Positions 53,701-64,000 of a DNA stretch of 64,000 nt are shown in pieces; the stretch's first letter is position 1, and each line of letters begins with the position of its first letter. Source of the DNA: Pycnococcus provasolii. Lineage: Eukaryota; Chlorophyta; Pseudoscourfieldiophyceae; Pseudoscourfieldiales; Pycnococcaceae. The notes below the pieces were generated by a model that was not told the origin of the DNA, made no database searches, and saw nothing but the letters and a program-made list of their open reading frames with translations. Both the position numbers and the translations under genes were made by a program. The stretch spans positions 186,001 through 250,000 of the forward strand of contig OW568870.1 of the NCBI GenBank assembly GCA_938743325.2, in the 5' to 3' direction.

Positions 53701-56700
53701 CAGACCAAAGGTGCCAGCGCCACAACGATTGCCACCACCCTCGCCAGCCTGGTTGGTACTATTTCCAACGCCAGAGATGATCTCGATGGGACCTCCGTGG
53801 AATGAATGACCCTCTCCACCATGAATCTGGATGTAGCCGCCCAGGTTGTGTTCCGAATTGCCACCCCAAAGGTCAATTGTTCCTCCCTCGTAGTCTCCAT
53901 TGTGAGACTTGTATTCAAAGGAGTTGTACATTTCGTCCAACGCGTCCCCGCCACGGATCACAACACGTTGGTTTCCCGTTATATTTGCATGCTTCTTTGC
54001 ATTCATGAATATGCTTCCATCATTATTTCGGACGTCCCCGTCGGCGCAGCCAGTTGCTGTTGCTGGACTGGACACTTGCTTGCCTGTGCAGTAAGATCCT
54101 CCAGTTCCAGAGGTAATGTTGACATCACCGCCGACGCCTTGAACCGATCCGTACAGATTGCCACCATTGCCAGCACGAATGTTCACACCGCCGGTGTCCC
54201 CCTCGGTGCTGTTGCCGGTGACAATGTCAATCAGTCCGGAATCTGTGTATGCCTCACCTGTACGGAATTGCATTTGACCCGAAATGCCGTAGTCCGGTCC
54301 AGGCTTGTCCAACTTTTCACCGTCGGCTCGCGGTGTGCCGGCATTGTTGAGGTAGCGCTCAAACATTAAAGAATTCGAACGGTCAAAGGCGTCGTTGGTG
54401 ATGAGGCTTATGTTGCCGGATCGAGAAGTTCCGTCCATGCCCGGGTCGCCGGAAAGCATTAGAATAGAACCGCCATTTTTGTAAGATGACGAGCCGGCTA
54501 TGAGCGAAATGTTACCACCCCAGCCATACCCACGCTCCGCACTGCCTAGCGGCCAGTTGGTGCGAAAGCCTTCCGCGCCATGGCCGTCACCAGCCTTGAT
54601 CGTAAATTCACCGCCGGGACCCGCAAGGCCGTGACCTGACTCCATCAGAACGTTGCCACCATTTCCCTGCGCTTTCGTCGACGAGTCTCCTCCCAACATG
54701 GTGTACATAGCTCCGTTTGCCTGCGCTGCGTTGTTTGTTCCCAGCTCGATCGTGAAATTGCCACCCTGACCCTTTTGGCCCAAATCTTCGTCGCCGTCGG
54801 GATAGTAGTTCAATTCAGCCAATTCGGTAGATTCACCAGTGCGGAAGTAAAAGCTGCCAGCGCCACCGATTTCACCTGAATCAGAAGTGTTCAACCAAAA
54901 ATCGCCAGAGTGGGTCTTGCCCGTGCCTGTTATCATCTTGATCTCGCCTCCTCGGCGACCCTGCTCTGAGCTCGATTGCCCGCCATTGACAAAAATGTGT
55001 CCTCCGTACTGCACACCATCGCCACCGAACAAGGACACGTTTCCTCCCTTGCCAATTGCGTTCCAATTCGTAGCTCGGCCTCCCATTAGGGTAACTGTAC
55101 CTCCCTCGGGATAGTTAACGGGAAATTCCTTGGTTCCAGTAGCCGATGCTGCCTGCTCGGTAGCCTCGCCAGCTTCGAGCGTCATATTAGCTCCGAAGTA
55201 TGAAGACATGCCATTTCTCATGTAAATGTCGCCCGCTATACTGTTTGCGCTATCACCGGTGCTGATATTCAGCCCACCAGTATGCGCGCTAACCGTGGAG
55301 GCGGTTCCGATGATCACGTCACCCGTGCGATGGGGACCATTCAGCGGCCTGACTTCGGAGCTAACTTCGAAGGCATACCGTGTTGCCGCGCCGAACTTTA
55401 TGTTAGCATGACTAAGATCGCCGGTGTAACCCGTGATACCCGACGTAAGCTTAATTGAGCCTCCGATGTTCTTTGTACTCGGCCCGCCATGTAGCGACAC
55501 GTCGCCACCAAAACCGGGATACTTCGCATTTGATTCGAGACTTCCCTCCACAGATTCGCCCAGCATGCCGTGACCTCCGACAATCGAGACATTACCGCCA
55601 ATGCCTTGCGCACTGTAGCCTCCGTTGACGTGAAAGGCGCCGCCGTATGCATTCTTGCTGTCCATGGTGGTGTTGCCCGCGTACACGCGAACAGAGCCAC
55701 CATGTGATCCCGAAGAGTGGCCGTTCGTGATGTTCACGTCACCAGATGACTTTGCACCTGAGCTGCCGGTGCGAATCCACACATAACCGGACATGCCTTC
55801 GTAGCTATATCCATCCGATTTGTCTCCAGAATGGCCCGTGGCGATGGTTATATTACCTGAATCGCCCTTCGGAACGGTTCCCGTATACATTTCGATCTGT
55901 CCAGTACTGCCATCGTTGGGACTCACCGAGGTACGTACCGTCACATTGCCAGTCGTGCCCACCCATTTCGTATAGCCAGCACCACCAGATTCAACAACAA
56001 CGTCGCCGGTAATCAGATCGTCGTAACGTGTGGAGCCTCCCGTGATAGTGATAAGACCCGATCGCTGGTCATCGTCGAGCATCTTCCCAGCCTTTCGTCC
56101 TGCATTGATACGAAGTGATCCATCGCCGCGGATGGTGTTGGGAAGATCGCCATAATCGGGATTCCACGATTTTCCCTCAAGCTCTGCTGCGTCCTGACTC
56201 GAGACTTCGCTAAATGCATTCGGCCCGTCGCTGGCTTGCCTTCCTTTGCCGTCGAAGAAAATGCCGCCAATCTTCACACGTGCGCGTGCATCAAAGTCCA
56301 CGTAGTTGTGCGATGTGATGTACAGCTCCTTCGCCTCACCTTCCGCAGGATTTGGCCAGTCGTCGGTGCTTGACGTACGATACGCACCAAATAAGTTTTC
56401 GCTGCCGAGTTTGGGGAGGATGCCGATGCGCGACACACAAGTTCCTTGCCTTTCCTTATACATCATTTCCCACTCTTCATCTACTTCGCCGTCGAGATTG
56501 GTTGTTCCCACCGTCTTCAGAGGTCGAGAGCAACCATCAATCTCGATGTCGTTTGCCACAAACAGCGGGCGACCGAATGTAGCAAAATCTTGCTTCTGAT
56601 CAAGCTCGATGGCTTCTTTTGTCGTGAGGCGGTAAGGAGTTTCGCCCTGATCCGCCATCAGAAGGGCGCGCTCGTCATTCAGCGAGCCAGCTTCCACGCC

Positions 56701-59391
56701 TTTGTCAGCCATCAGGTGGAGTGCTTTGTCAAGATCATCACCCTTGATGTATTGGTACGTTCCGTTCACAGCGATCGACTCGCCGGGAACACCGACGCGC
56801 AGCAGAGCGCCTCCGTGCGTGTTCGACGTCCATGTTGCAGCAGCCTTAGAACCACGAGTGTTGTGTGTGATCTTGCAAATCTCTGAATTGGGGTCGTCCG
56901 CACAGGTGGGGTCGCGTCCGCCGTCGATTCGCACCTCAGCATCCTTCGTACGCAACACAATCAAGCCGCTGTGCAGATTCGTAGCCTGAGTCGCGGGATT
57001 TTCCGCGAGAATCGGGTCGGCATTATCTTCCGTGGTTGGCGCGCCAACGGCTTTCACCTCCTTGTCGTCATCCGTCACAGATCCTGTGGAGATGAGGAAG
57101 AAACGCTCACCGTCGTTGTATTTGTCCTCAGCCCCTTGACGAACAGGACGCAAGTCCTGGAAGTTGTCGTTCATTCGAAGATTGCCAACACGCAGTGCGG
57201 CATGACCAGGGACATCGTTGCCGTCAACGTAAAATTCGCTCAGGTCATCGGGGCACTCGCTCAGAAGTTCGTCGCGACTCGCATCATTTCGTCCCGAGTA
57301 TCCCGCGGGCGTGACCAAAGCGCCGCTCGATTTGCAGAGCGCCGTTAGGCGCGTCGTGCCCGCCGATGTCAGCTGCGTGATGGTGCGTTTTGCTTCGTTG
57401 ACTGTAAGCGAACGTCGTGCGGTAATGTTGCTCTCGTCGAGCGTGTCATTCTCGCCCAGAGCGCGACGTACGGGGCTTGTTCCGGTGCCAAGCCACTCGT
57501 TTGTGGCGAGCACAATGCTACCCACGGTAACCATGTGAACACCCTTCGTCTCGATTCCACCCTGTTCAACTGAGCCCTGCACGGGCTCTGTGTTGAGCCA
57601 CAGCGGCTGGCCAGGACTTGTCTGGTATACGCCGGTGCCGTTGATTTGAAGCACGCCACCACGCGAGAAAAATCCCTTCGCTTTTTCTTCTGACGAAGTT
57701 GTAAAGCGACTCTTGAGGCCCACAGGTCCTTCGCCAACGTAAAGAGCCGGTGCCTCAACTTTGACATGTTCCGTGGAGGTGAGGTAGAGCGGGTATGATC
57801 CCAGGGTGCCGTCCGACGACTCAGGCCTCTCGCCGTACGGTATGTTCTTTTCCCGCGTGTTCCCCGTGACCAGGTTGATGCGCTCACCCTGATCAGGGTC
57901 CTTTTTCATTTCAGTTATCTTGTCGGTGTTAAGCCACGTGAAGCGATGTCCCGCGTCGCCGTTCGTATTGATCTCGATCACTGGCATCCGCAGGCGCTTC
58001 ATCCCCGCCTTGACCTTCTGTAGGTGGTCGTAGAAGTAAGGCGATTGGAGGAATTCCGGATCGTCCGCACTTCCCAGAAACTCCATGTTAAGCTTCGCCA
58101 ACGCGAGCCTCGCGCCGTGATAGCTGTTGACAGAAGAAGTGAGGTGGCTCGGAAGTCCGCCGACGACGTTCCCTGGTGACGTTGGCGGCATCGTCTTTCC
58201 AATTCGCACCTTACCCAGGCGGTTGTCACTTGACATCGAAAGCTGATCGAACGTGAAGTTCACGAGCGACACCGATCCGTTCCGAAACATGACGACGTCC
58301 TTGTCCTGGAGAGGAAGCGAGGTAATTTCGAAATTTGTCATGCCCTGAAGCAGCCGAATCCCCGCGCGAGCCATGCCCTCGACGAAGCCTTGAGGCACAC
58401 TGCTGTCCTGCGCACCTCGCGCGCCGAGCGAGTTGCCCTGAGTGTCCCGGCCGTGAGGAGCCACAATGTCAAGCACGCTCGCGCCGTCAAGCGTAACGTT
58501 GAGCTTGATGCGTGGGAAGTCGCGAAAGTTGTCGGCAAGCCGCGTGCGCAGACCTGGGCCGCGATCGTCCTGAAGATCCGCAAAGTCCGGCGTGTCACGG
58601 GAATCTGTGAACGTCATGAGGCTGTAGGACTTACCCGCGAAGCCGAGGGAACTTTTCGTGTTCTCGATCTTGTACTGGCTCTTGATGCCTGGGTAAAGCG
58701 GGTCGTCATTGTTGTAGTTCTCCGTGAGCATCAGACGTGCGCCGGACGGAAAGTCTTCCTCCTCGCCGGTGACCCCGCCGATGTAGTTCACGTCAAACGT
58801 CGCATCCGTGCCATTGACCTTGACGAGCACGTCGCCTTTGGCCCAGCCGCCCGAGGCTACGTAGTCGGAGTCCTCGGTACCCATCTTCACGACAAACAGG
58901 TCGGAGATTTGCTTTTCGTCTGCCAATCCCAGCTGCCGAGCCACGGTCACCGTCTGGTTCATCACCTCGCAGTTCGAGCCCGTCAGCTCGTTGCAGGTTG
59001 GCTTGATGTCTGACACGGCTTCCATGTAGAGGAAGTCTGGGCGACTGTCCAGCGCCATTAGCTTGCGCTTACCCGTGTTCACCGTTCCGTCGGCGGGTAA
59101 GTACGTGCCTCCGTCGCGAAACACAATGCCGCCCGTCTGCACCTTGCCCTGGACGTTCACGCCTGGAACCTCCGTGAAGGGGTCGACGATGTTAGGCCGG
59201 CCCACGTTCATGTTGCCGTGCACGTTCAGGTTGTAATTGGCGTCGCTATCGTACGGCCCGATGTTGACGGGAAGGTGAAACGTCATGTTCTGACCCGCGT
59301 CGATAGTTTGGTATGCCTGCGCGACGTGGTGGCACGCGTGAGCGAGAAGCGCGATGATTGCCAGAACGAGGCGTGCTGCAGGCCACTGCAT
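32307..59391 (-). CDS. Giant secreted beta-solenoid repeat protein (partial, one frameshift)
   Basis: The frame runs from 59391 to a one-base insertion near 33504 (8,629 codons) and resumes in the shifted frame to the gap (399 more), so over 9,000 residues. The start is MQWPAARLVLAIIALLAHAC, a signal peptide. The unique N-terminal region (59300-56050, about 1,100 residues) contains N-glycosylation sites but no domain I recognise. From about 56050 on, every 12-20 residues carry GG(D/N)(V/I/L) followed by a short beta-strand and a G: the pattern of a parallel beta-helix. The region progresses from degenerate coils to 1809-bp super-units with a cysteine-rich insert, then to nearly identical 149-residue units. 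There is no C-terminus, anchor or intron visible. The frame is also open upstream to 60048, but that part translates a (GGT)n tract. Likely a cell-surface or extracellular-matrix protein or adhesin; function unknown. Confidence 0.8.
46012..49608 (-). repeat. Super-unit 2, 3597 bp (1809 + 4 x 447)
   Basis: This segment matches the super-unit at 49609-51417 over its ends but is longer by 1788 bp, exactly four 447-bp units (anchors 46793, 47240, 47687, 48134). It shows amplification of the small unit inside the large one. Confidence 0.92.
49609..51417 (-). repeat. Super-unit 1, 1809 bp (603 residues)
   Basis: Reference copy of the super-unit: it contains one 447-like section, then coils with MAFRSGRTTAQ and VIRTQNGGSN motifs, then the cysteine-rich insert. 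Identity to super-unit 2 breaks sharply at about 51415, where GCATGGGCGTAGCC replaces GCATTCGAGTAGCC. A third copy of its upper part lies at about 44790-46011. Confidence 0.9.
50978..51160 (-). other. Cysteine-rich insert, copy 1 (also 49169-49351 and 45572-45754)
   Basis: About 60 residues that break the coil pattern and hold seven Cys: NCDMATFDC, RGCERIC, YTCNG, AGCTQQC. It includes N-glycosylation sites (VNASVYY, DNVTVAA). It sits between the coils GGFMLSGGDALANVV and GGKMQITAGDAHVG, so it should project as a disulfide-linked loop or small knob from the solenoid. Three copies, spaced 1809 and 3597 bp, are almost identical in DNA. The rest of the repeat region is nearly free of cysteine. 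Confidence 0.85.
51418..56050 (-). repeat. Degenerate beta-solenoid coils
   Basis: About 1,540 residues of the same coil type but with no long DNA identity between units: for example GGDVSLHGG, GGSIKLTSG, GGTVTLMGG, GGNISLIAG and GGYVQIVAG. Codon use and spacing vary. These look like the older part of the protein, from which the amplified units derive. Confidence 0.88.
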
Positions 59392-61148
59392 CGCACGCCA
59401 CGGTGGTCGGCGTGCTGCGGCGCAGGTGGCTGTGACGGTTGTGGTGGCGATTGTTGTTGCTGCCGCTGCTGTGGTGGTCGTAATGGTGGTGGTGGTGGTG
59501 GTGGTGGTGGTGGTGGTGGTGGTGGTGGTGGTGGCAGCGGCTTTTGTGGCGAAGTATGGGTTGGTGGTGGTGGCGATGGTTGTGTTGGCGGATGTGGTAT
59601 CGGCAGATGTGTCGTCGGATGGGTAGAAGCGACTTGACCCCCGCGTCACTTGCGGTGGTGTCTGTCGCGGTGACGGTGCTTGCACATCCCCCCCGGTCTG
59701 CGCACGGTAAACCGCCTCACCTGGCCGACACCAAGCGGCACACGTGTCGCACGACGCTCCCCCCCCGGAAAGCGCAGTGCCGTCTTCGTGTTGTCGCGAT
59801 GCCGCTGGCGCACGCGCGACGTCGCCTCCCCCCCGAAAGGCTGAATCGCAGGTGTCTGCCGGTGACGTCGCATCGCTTACGCCATGGCGCACCTCCGCGG
59901 CTCTCTCGCCGCGTGGCACGCCGCTTCTCCTTCGCGCGCTAGCGGCGCGACTGCAATCTGCTGGCTGTGACGAAGGAATCGTCATATGCCGCGGGCCTTT
60001 ATCAGGCTCGTGTCGTGGTGCGCCTCTTGTACTCGTCTCCGCGGCCATCGCCGGCTCACCAAGGCCGCTGGTGGACCCTGCTCGGTTGCCGTCGACGACA
60101 CGCCGCGTCGCTACACGTGCGTGGCTTGCGCACAGCGCAGCACTGGCAGGTTCCCTGTGTTGCCGTATGTGTGCCTGGCACCACCACTCGTTGCTTGCAA
60201 GCGGCCAGCCAATCGCAGCGGCCCACGACGACGGGTACTACGACTGGTTGATTGCGAGCCGCTTCGAGGTTTTCTGCCTCCAAGCTTTCTTTCCGAGCTC
60301 TCTCTTTCTCTCTCTCTCCCTGAGGTGCCTCCGAGGTCCGGGAGCTTGCACGTCTCAAGCAGCGGCTGGAGAGGAGGAGAGAGGAGAGAGAGGAGAGGAG
60401 GAGGAGGAGCAGACCGGAGGGATGGCAAAAGCTGCTATGTACCTTAGAACGTGTATCATTCCTTCGGCGTACTTCCTACTCGCCTTCCCTCTCGCACACT
60501 ACTGTAGTACTTACTCGGTGTTTGGCAGCGTGTTTGTTCGGACTTCTTCTTCTTATGATGGGCGATGGGCTGATGGGAGAAGCGATGGCGATTGGCGATG
60601 CGCTCTCTCTCCTCTCCTCTCCTCTCAGTTGTCAGTCGGGCGGCCACATCGATTCGCTTGCCGGCCATCATTCCACACATTACATCAGGCAAAATGCGCA
60701 GCCTTGCACGTTTGCAAACTACAACAAAAAATAGAATCATATCAATGTGTGTGCCGATCACGGTCGACTTCTTCCTTGAACCGGGGCCGTGAACACGGTA
60801 AATATGAGTGGGAGATTCCACGAATGGAAAACTTCCACGTAAAATTGCCGTGAACGAGAGACGCCACGGTATTCGCTCGTTTCGTCGCTTCTTGCTTGAA
60901 ATTTTCGCAAATTCCGAAAAATCACTCACTCCAAACCGAAGGACGACAACGTTGATCAAGGCATTCAAAACCACATCATTTTCAAAGCACGCCGGAGGAG
61001 AGAAAACGTGGCGACATTGCAGAGATCGCTGTGCGAAACCCTAATAAGTAAGCGAGCTCAATTTCGTTTTCGGGGTTTCCGGAGGGCCAACCCCCATTTC
61101 CGTCCCCTCCCTCATCTGAACACTTCGTGCGGGCGCCTATTTGTCGCC
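59392..61148. other. Divergent intergenic region, giant gene / C53
   Basis: A 1.76-kb spacer. The left part is GC-rich with the (TGG)n tract and an open minus-strand frame to 60048 that looks non-coding. CT/GA-rich simple sequence follows at 60296-60325 and 60368-60412. The right part (60430-61100) is more AT-rich and probably carries the C53 promoter; AACCCTAAT at 61027 is a single telo-box-like word. No other gene seen. Confidence 0.5.
59484..59534. repeat. (TGG)n trinucleotide tract
   Basis: About 17 tandem TGG units (ACC on the giant-gene strand), with more imperfect units to 59580, 90-190 bp upstream of the preferred start of the giant gene. Translated in the open frame it gives a run of Thr. 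Confidence 0.95.
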
Positions 61149-62789
61149 ATGCCCGCCGCCGCCGCCGACGTTCTCGACGTCCCGTTCGCGAAGGTGTCCG
61201 CGTTCCTGGCAGACCGACGCCTCATGGCGAACGACTGGCGCGCGAGACTCGCCGCGCTCAAGCACGCACTCGACACCATGGCGGCGCCGTCAGCGAGCCA
61301 CGACGCCTGCTACCTGCGCGCCATCGCCCTGCGCGATGAAGCCGCAGCACAGCCTGGAGGACGTGGCGTGCTCGGAGGGTACGCGGGAAAGGCCAAAAAA
61401 TTTCAGGCAGTCGTCAAGGCGTTTGAAAAATCAGGCGTGCACGCTGGCGAGGCGATCGTCGAACTCGACCAGCTTGTCGGTTTCGATATCCCCTACCTGA
61501 AGACGCAGGTGAACAGGCATAACGCCGCAGCGGCGGACCTCGATAAGAAGGCGGCGGAGCTTACCAAGGCGGCGGCAGCTGCAGCTGTCACGGCACAAAA
61601 AGCGTTTGAAGAGGCGGGCATCGACGCTCCCGCTGCCGCACCCGCGCCACCTCCCACGGAGGCGCAGGTGCTCCAAAAGCTCGAAAGCAAGGTTAAGCGA
61701 GAGTTGCCCGCGGCGCTTGCAAATGTCGCGCGACTCGTGCTTGATGAACGCGTGTATGACGCTGCTCAGTACTACGCAAAATTTACCAAAGACGTGCATG
61801 ACGCTGATGTCTCGCTCGAGGCGCTCAGTGCACTGCGCGATGCCGCGGCGGCGGCAGGAGCATCGGCGACGTCTGCGGCACCTGAGCAACTCTGTCAGCC
61901 GGACTGGAGCGTGGATGAGGAGGCGGCGGCTGCGGCGGCGGCGGCGGCAGAGCCTGTGCTTGACTTGGACCTCGGAGATCTCGATCTTGGAGGTGGTGGT
62001 GGAGGCGCCGATCAGCTGGAGATTGACTTCGACATCGATCTGAGCGTCGACGATGCGACGGCTGCGGACACCGGCGACGCAACCGGTGGTGAAGCGCCTG
62101 TTGACATTAAGTGGGACATTGACGTTGGCGGCGACGGCGATGGAGTGCAGGTCATCGACGACAACGACGACGACGTGGTAATTGTCGAGAGTTCCGATGC
62201 CGAGGCTGGGAATCCGGCTGCGGATGGCACGCCGGCGGCGATGCTTGCACGCAACGACGACAACCTTCGCGTAAAGTTGGCATGCGACTTAACGGAGCTT
62301 GCCAGCTTTCTCGCGACAAGGGCGAGGGAGAGCACCGCCGCAACTGCAGCATCTCTGGAGTCGGCTCTGGCCACGCGCCTGTCCTCCGAGGCACAGGCGA
62401 GCGGTGCACACGCTGCGCCAGCGATGCACGCTGATGCGGTGCAGGCGGCACTCGATGCACTGTCCGGTGGCACATGCCGCGACCTTCTCTTGATCAAAAC
62501 GAGCAGGAGGTACGCTAAGCGATTGGCCAGTGCGCTTACGGCTCAGGGTGGCCAGGAGAAGAGACTGCTCACGCAGTCGGAGGATGCGCAGGACAGGCGC
62601 CGCGATGCTCTCAGCCGCCGCGAGGAGGCGAGAGAGAAACTCGCGGCTGCGCAGAAGCGTGGGTCGGAACGGCAGGTATTCCTGGAGAAGGCGATCGCTT
62701 CCATGCTCGCGTCGATTACGCGCTCGGGAGCCAATGTGACTGTTCGTCTTGTTGGCGAAATTCGCACCGCACTTGAGAGTGCTTCGTGA
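61149..62789 (+). CDS. CDK5RAP3/C53 homologue (UFMylation, ER-phagy receptor)
   Basis: A 546-residue protein, the usual length. The N-terminal helical region matches CDK5RAP3: VLDVPFAKVSAFLADRRLMA, DWRARLAALKHAL, then LVGFDIPYLKTQVNRHNAAA. A disordered acidic middle region (about 250-370) has an EIDFDIDLS element and a W322-centred DIKWDIDV element, resembling the shuffled ATG8-interacting motifs (IDWxx) through which C53 binds ATG8 and UFM1. The C-terminal part is coiled coil (LLIKTSRRYAKRLASALTAQ, then KRLLTQSEDAQDRRRDALSR). C53 works with the UFL1-DDRGK1 ligase at the ER when ribosomes stall. The start at 61149 (MPAAAADVLDVP) is preferred over an upstream ATG at 61008. It is convergent with the protease gene, with only 66 bp between. 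Confidence 0.92.
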   Translation: MPAAAADVLDVPFAKVSAFLADRRLMANDWRARLAALKHALDTMAAPSASHDACYLRAIALRDEAAAQPGGRGVLGGYAGKAKKFQAVVKAFEKSGVHAGEAIVELDQLVGFDIPYLKTQVNRHNAAAADLDKKAAELTKAAAAAAVTAQKAFEEAGIDAPAAAPAPPPTEAQVLQKLESKVKRELPAALANVARLVLDERVYDAAQYYAKFTKDVHDADVSLEALSALRDAAAAAGASATSAAPEQLCQPDWSVDEEAAAAAAAAAEPVLDLDLGDLDLGGGGGGADQLEIDFDIDLSVDDATAADTGDATGGEAPVDIKWDIDVGGDGDGVQVIDDNDDDVVIVESSDAEAGNPAADGTPAAMLARNDDNLRVKLACDLTELASFLATRARESTAATAASLESALATRLSSEAQASGAHAAPAMHADAVQAALDALSGGTCRDLLLIKTSRRYAKRLASALTAQGGQEKRLLTQSEDAQDRRRDALSRREEAREKLAAAQKRGSERQVFLEKAIASMLASITRSGANVTVRLVGEIRTALESAS

Positions 62790-62855
62790 ATTATGAATAA
62801 TTCATGTCGTGTTTTGTAAAAGATACCAGATAGAACAAAAAAATTGTTTTGCTTA

Positions 62856-64000
62856 CTAAGAGCAGTAATCCCAGGCTACGGACGGTGCACGAATGGCGCC
62901 AAAGGGCACAGCTTTCTGAGGATCTGACGCGGGCGATGCAAGGCATGAGCGCGCGTCGACAAAGCATCGACTTATCCGTAAAGAAAGCTGTGAAGTAGGT
63001 GGGCAGAGCTGATCGCGATTCTGCAAAACTGGCGACGGCGACGACGACGATGCAGGAGAAGTAGAAGATCCTCCACCACGCATGCGCATCCGAGCAACCA
63101 TTTTTTCCGGACCATCAGGCCACAAATCGGGTGGGTCGCACAGGCATCCGTGTTGTGTCACGATGCGATCGCAAAGCGTTCCATTGTAGCCTTCGTTGCA
63201 GCTGCACGTAAACTTCTCTGAGTCCACGAGCGTGCCACGGCCATTGCAGATCGGATCGTCGGGTGATTGTTGTTGTTGTGGTGGTGGTGGTGGTGACGAT
63301 TTTTCCGTTCCAATCCACGGAGCGAAGTATGAGGCATCGTGCATCACCTCTCCCGCACTTAAGCTACCATCGTCGCAGCGCACAGCAGCAGCCAATTTTC
63401 CCGTCACCATCTCTCGGCAATGGTTGGTGCGCAGGCATCCTCCTGGCTCTTCGTCAGATACAAGGTAATCGTACGTATGTCCTCCCGTGAGAATACCAGC
63501 AAGTCCCAGCACTCGGTTGTTCGTATACGCAATCACAGGGCCACCGCTTGAGCCGCGGAACGCATCCACGCTAACCACGTGGCGCGTGGGTTTGCGCGGA
63601 GTCATGATGGCGGCGGAGGAGGAGTCAGTCGAAGACGAAAGTGCTGATGATTGAGCAATCGTAAGAACTCGAGACCACAAATTCACGACGTCGTTTGGCG
63701 ATGCGTTGCCGTTGTCGTCTCCTTGATTCTTGCGACTGCTGACGATGGGTGGCTCCGGATCGATGCGTGAAATCCAGCGACCGTCGAGGCCGTACTTGCG
63801 TGGCATTCCACTTGGATGTCCAATTGCAAGCAGTCTTAGCGATTGCAAGTTGCTATTAGTAGCACTAAAAACAGCTGCCGGATCAAAGATATCGAGCGGT
63901 GGCAGCATTGCGTCGTCGACGGTGGTGGGAAGCAAAGGCTTGTCTAGGCGGAGAACTGCATAATCAAGATGAATACCTGCGGAGGGAGATTTGCCACGCG
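62856..64000 (-). CDS. Trypsin-like serine protease with EGF-type module (N-terminus outside window)
   Basis: The frame is open to the window edge (381 codons visible). It contains HLDYAVLRLDKP, where the Asp (codon 63963-63965) fits the catalytic Asp of S1-type proteases, and DAFRGSSGGPVIAYTNNRVL, where the second Ser of GSSGGP is the nucleophile. The His would lie outside the window. Between them is IGHPSGMPRKYGL, as in V8/glutamyl-endopeptidase-like or Deg-type proteases. After the protease there is an EGF-like module (CNGRGTLVDSEKFTCSCNEG, then YNGTLCD), then another Cys pair (HGCLCDPPD) and a Ser-rich tail. Probably secreted or vacuolar. Not DegP, since no PDZ domain follows. Confidence 0.82.
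   Translation of the reverse strand, partial: RGKSPSAGIHLDYAVLRLDKPLLPTTVDDAMLPPLDIFDPAAVFSATNSNLQSLRLLAIGHPSGMPRKYGLDGRWISRIDPEPPIVSSRKNQGDDNGNASPNDVVNLWSRVLTIAQSSALSSSTDSSSAAIMTPRKPTRHVVSVDAFRGSSGGPVIAYTNNRVLGLAGILTGGHTYDYLVSDEEPGGCLRTNHCREMVTGKLAAAVRCDDGSLSAGEVMHDASYFAPWIGTEKSSPPPPPQQQQSPDDPICNGRGTLVDSEKFTCSCNEGYNGTLCDRIVTQHGCLCDPPDLWPDGPEKMVARMRMRGGGSSTSPASSSSPSPVLQNRDQLCPPTSQLSLRISRCFVDARSCLASPASDPQKAVPFGAIRAPSVAWDYCS

Noticed and set aside
59392-60048. In-frame 219-residue extension of the giant protein
   Set aside because: It translates the (TGG)n tract and other low-complexity DNA, and the signal peptide at 59391 would then be internal.
1-64000. tRNA, rRNA and transposons
   Set aside because: I looked for T-arm motifs, terminal inverted repeats and transposase or reverse-transcriptase motifs and found none that I could support by eye.

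Overview
The window looks like nuclear chromosomal DNA of a small green alga (prasinophyte-grade picoalga). The evidence is a nucleus-encoded, transit-peptide-bearing PsaK with a GT-AG intron, a four-helix PsbS-like LHC-family protein, and typical eukaryotic housekeeping genes: condensin CAP-G, NEMF/Rqc2, TM9SF nonaspanin, RBM42, CDK5RAP3/C53, ELMO domain, SLC25A38 and PP2A B''. Genes are dense, mostly intronless and on both strands. Coding DNA is GC-rich and intergenic DNA is more AT-rich. Short TTAGGG/CCCTAA arrays recur just upstream of start codons. I cannot name the species.

Layout. 1-4.9 kb: an unknown basic protein, an ELMO-domain protein (-) and a PsbS-like protein (-). 4.9-19 kb: a DUF1295 membrane reductase (+), a PP2A B''-like EF-hand protein (-), a secreted saposin-repeat protein (+), CAP-G (-), NEMF (+) and a MATE transporter (-). 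20-25 kb: TM9SF with a 26-nt microexon (+), PsaK (-) and a small probable plastid membrane protein (+). 25-31.9 kb: RBM42 (-), an eEF1B-gamma-type GST (-), a peroxiredoxin-like SelU-family protein with an in-frame TGA at the first redox position (+), an SLC25A38-like carrier (+), a low-complexity protein (-) and a spliced membrane protein of unknown family (-). 32.1-32.3 kb: a 200-N assembly gap, with an orphan signal-peptide start on its left edge.

32.3-59.4 kb (-) is the outstanding feature: one secreted protein of more than 9,000 residues made almost entirely of GG(D/N)(V/I)-type beta-solenoid coils. It has a unique N-terminal region, then degenerate coils, then 1809-bp super-units each carrying a cysteine-rich insert. 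Within and after these, a 447-bp (149-residue) unit has been amplified, about 27-28 times at the C-terminal end, with near-identical DNA. The array runs into the gap and has a one-base insertion near 33504, so the C-terminus is unresolved.

61-64 kb: the C53/CDK5RAP3 homologue (+) and the 3' part of a trypsin-like protease with an EGF-type module (-), cut by the window edge.

There is no operon logic here. Adjacent genes are mostly convergent or divergent pairs with short spacers. No tRNA, rRNA, CRISPR array or recognisable transposon was seen.
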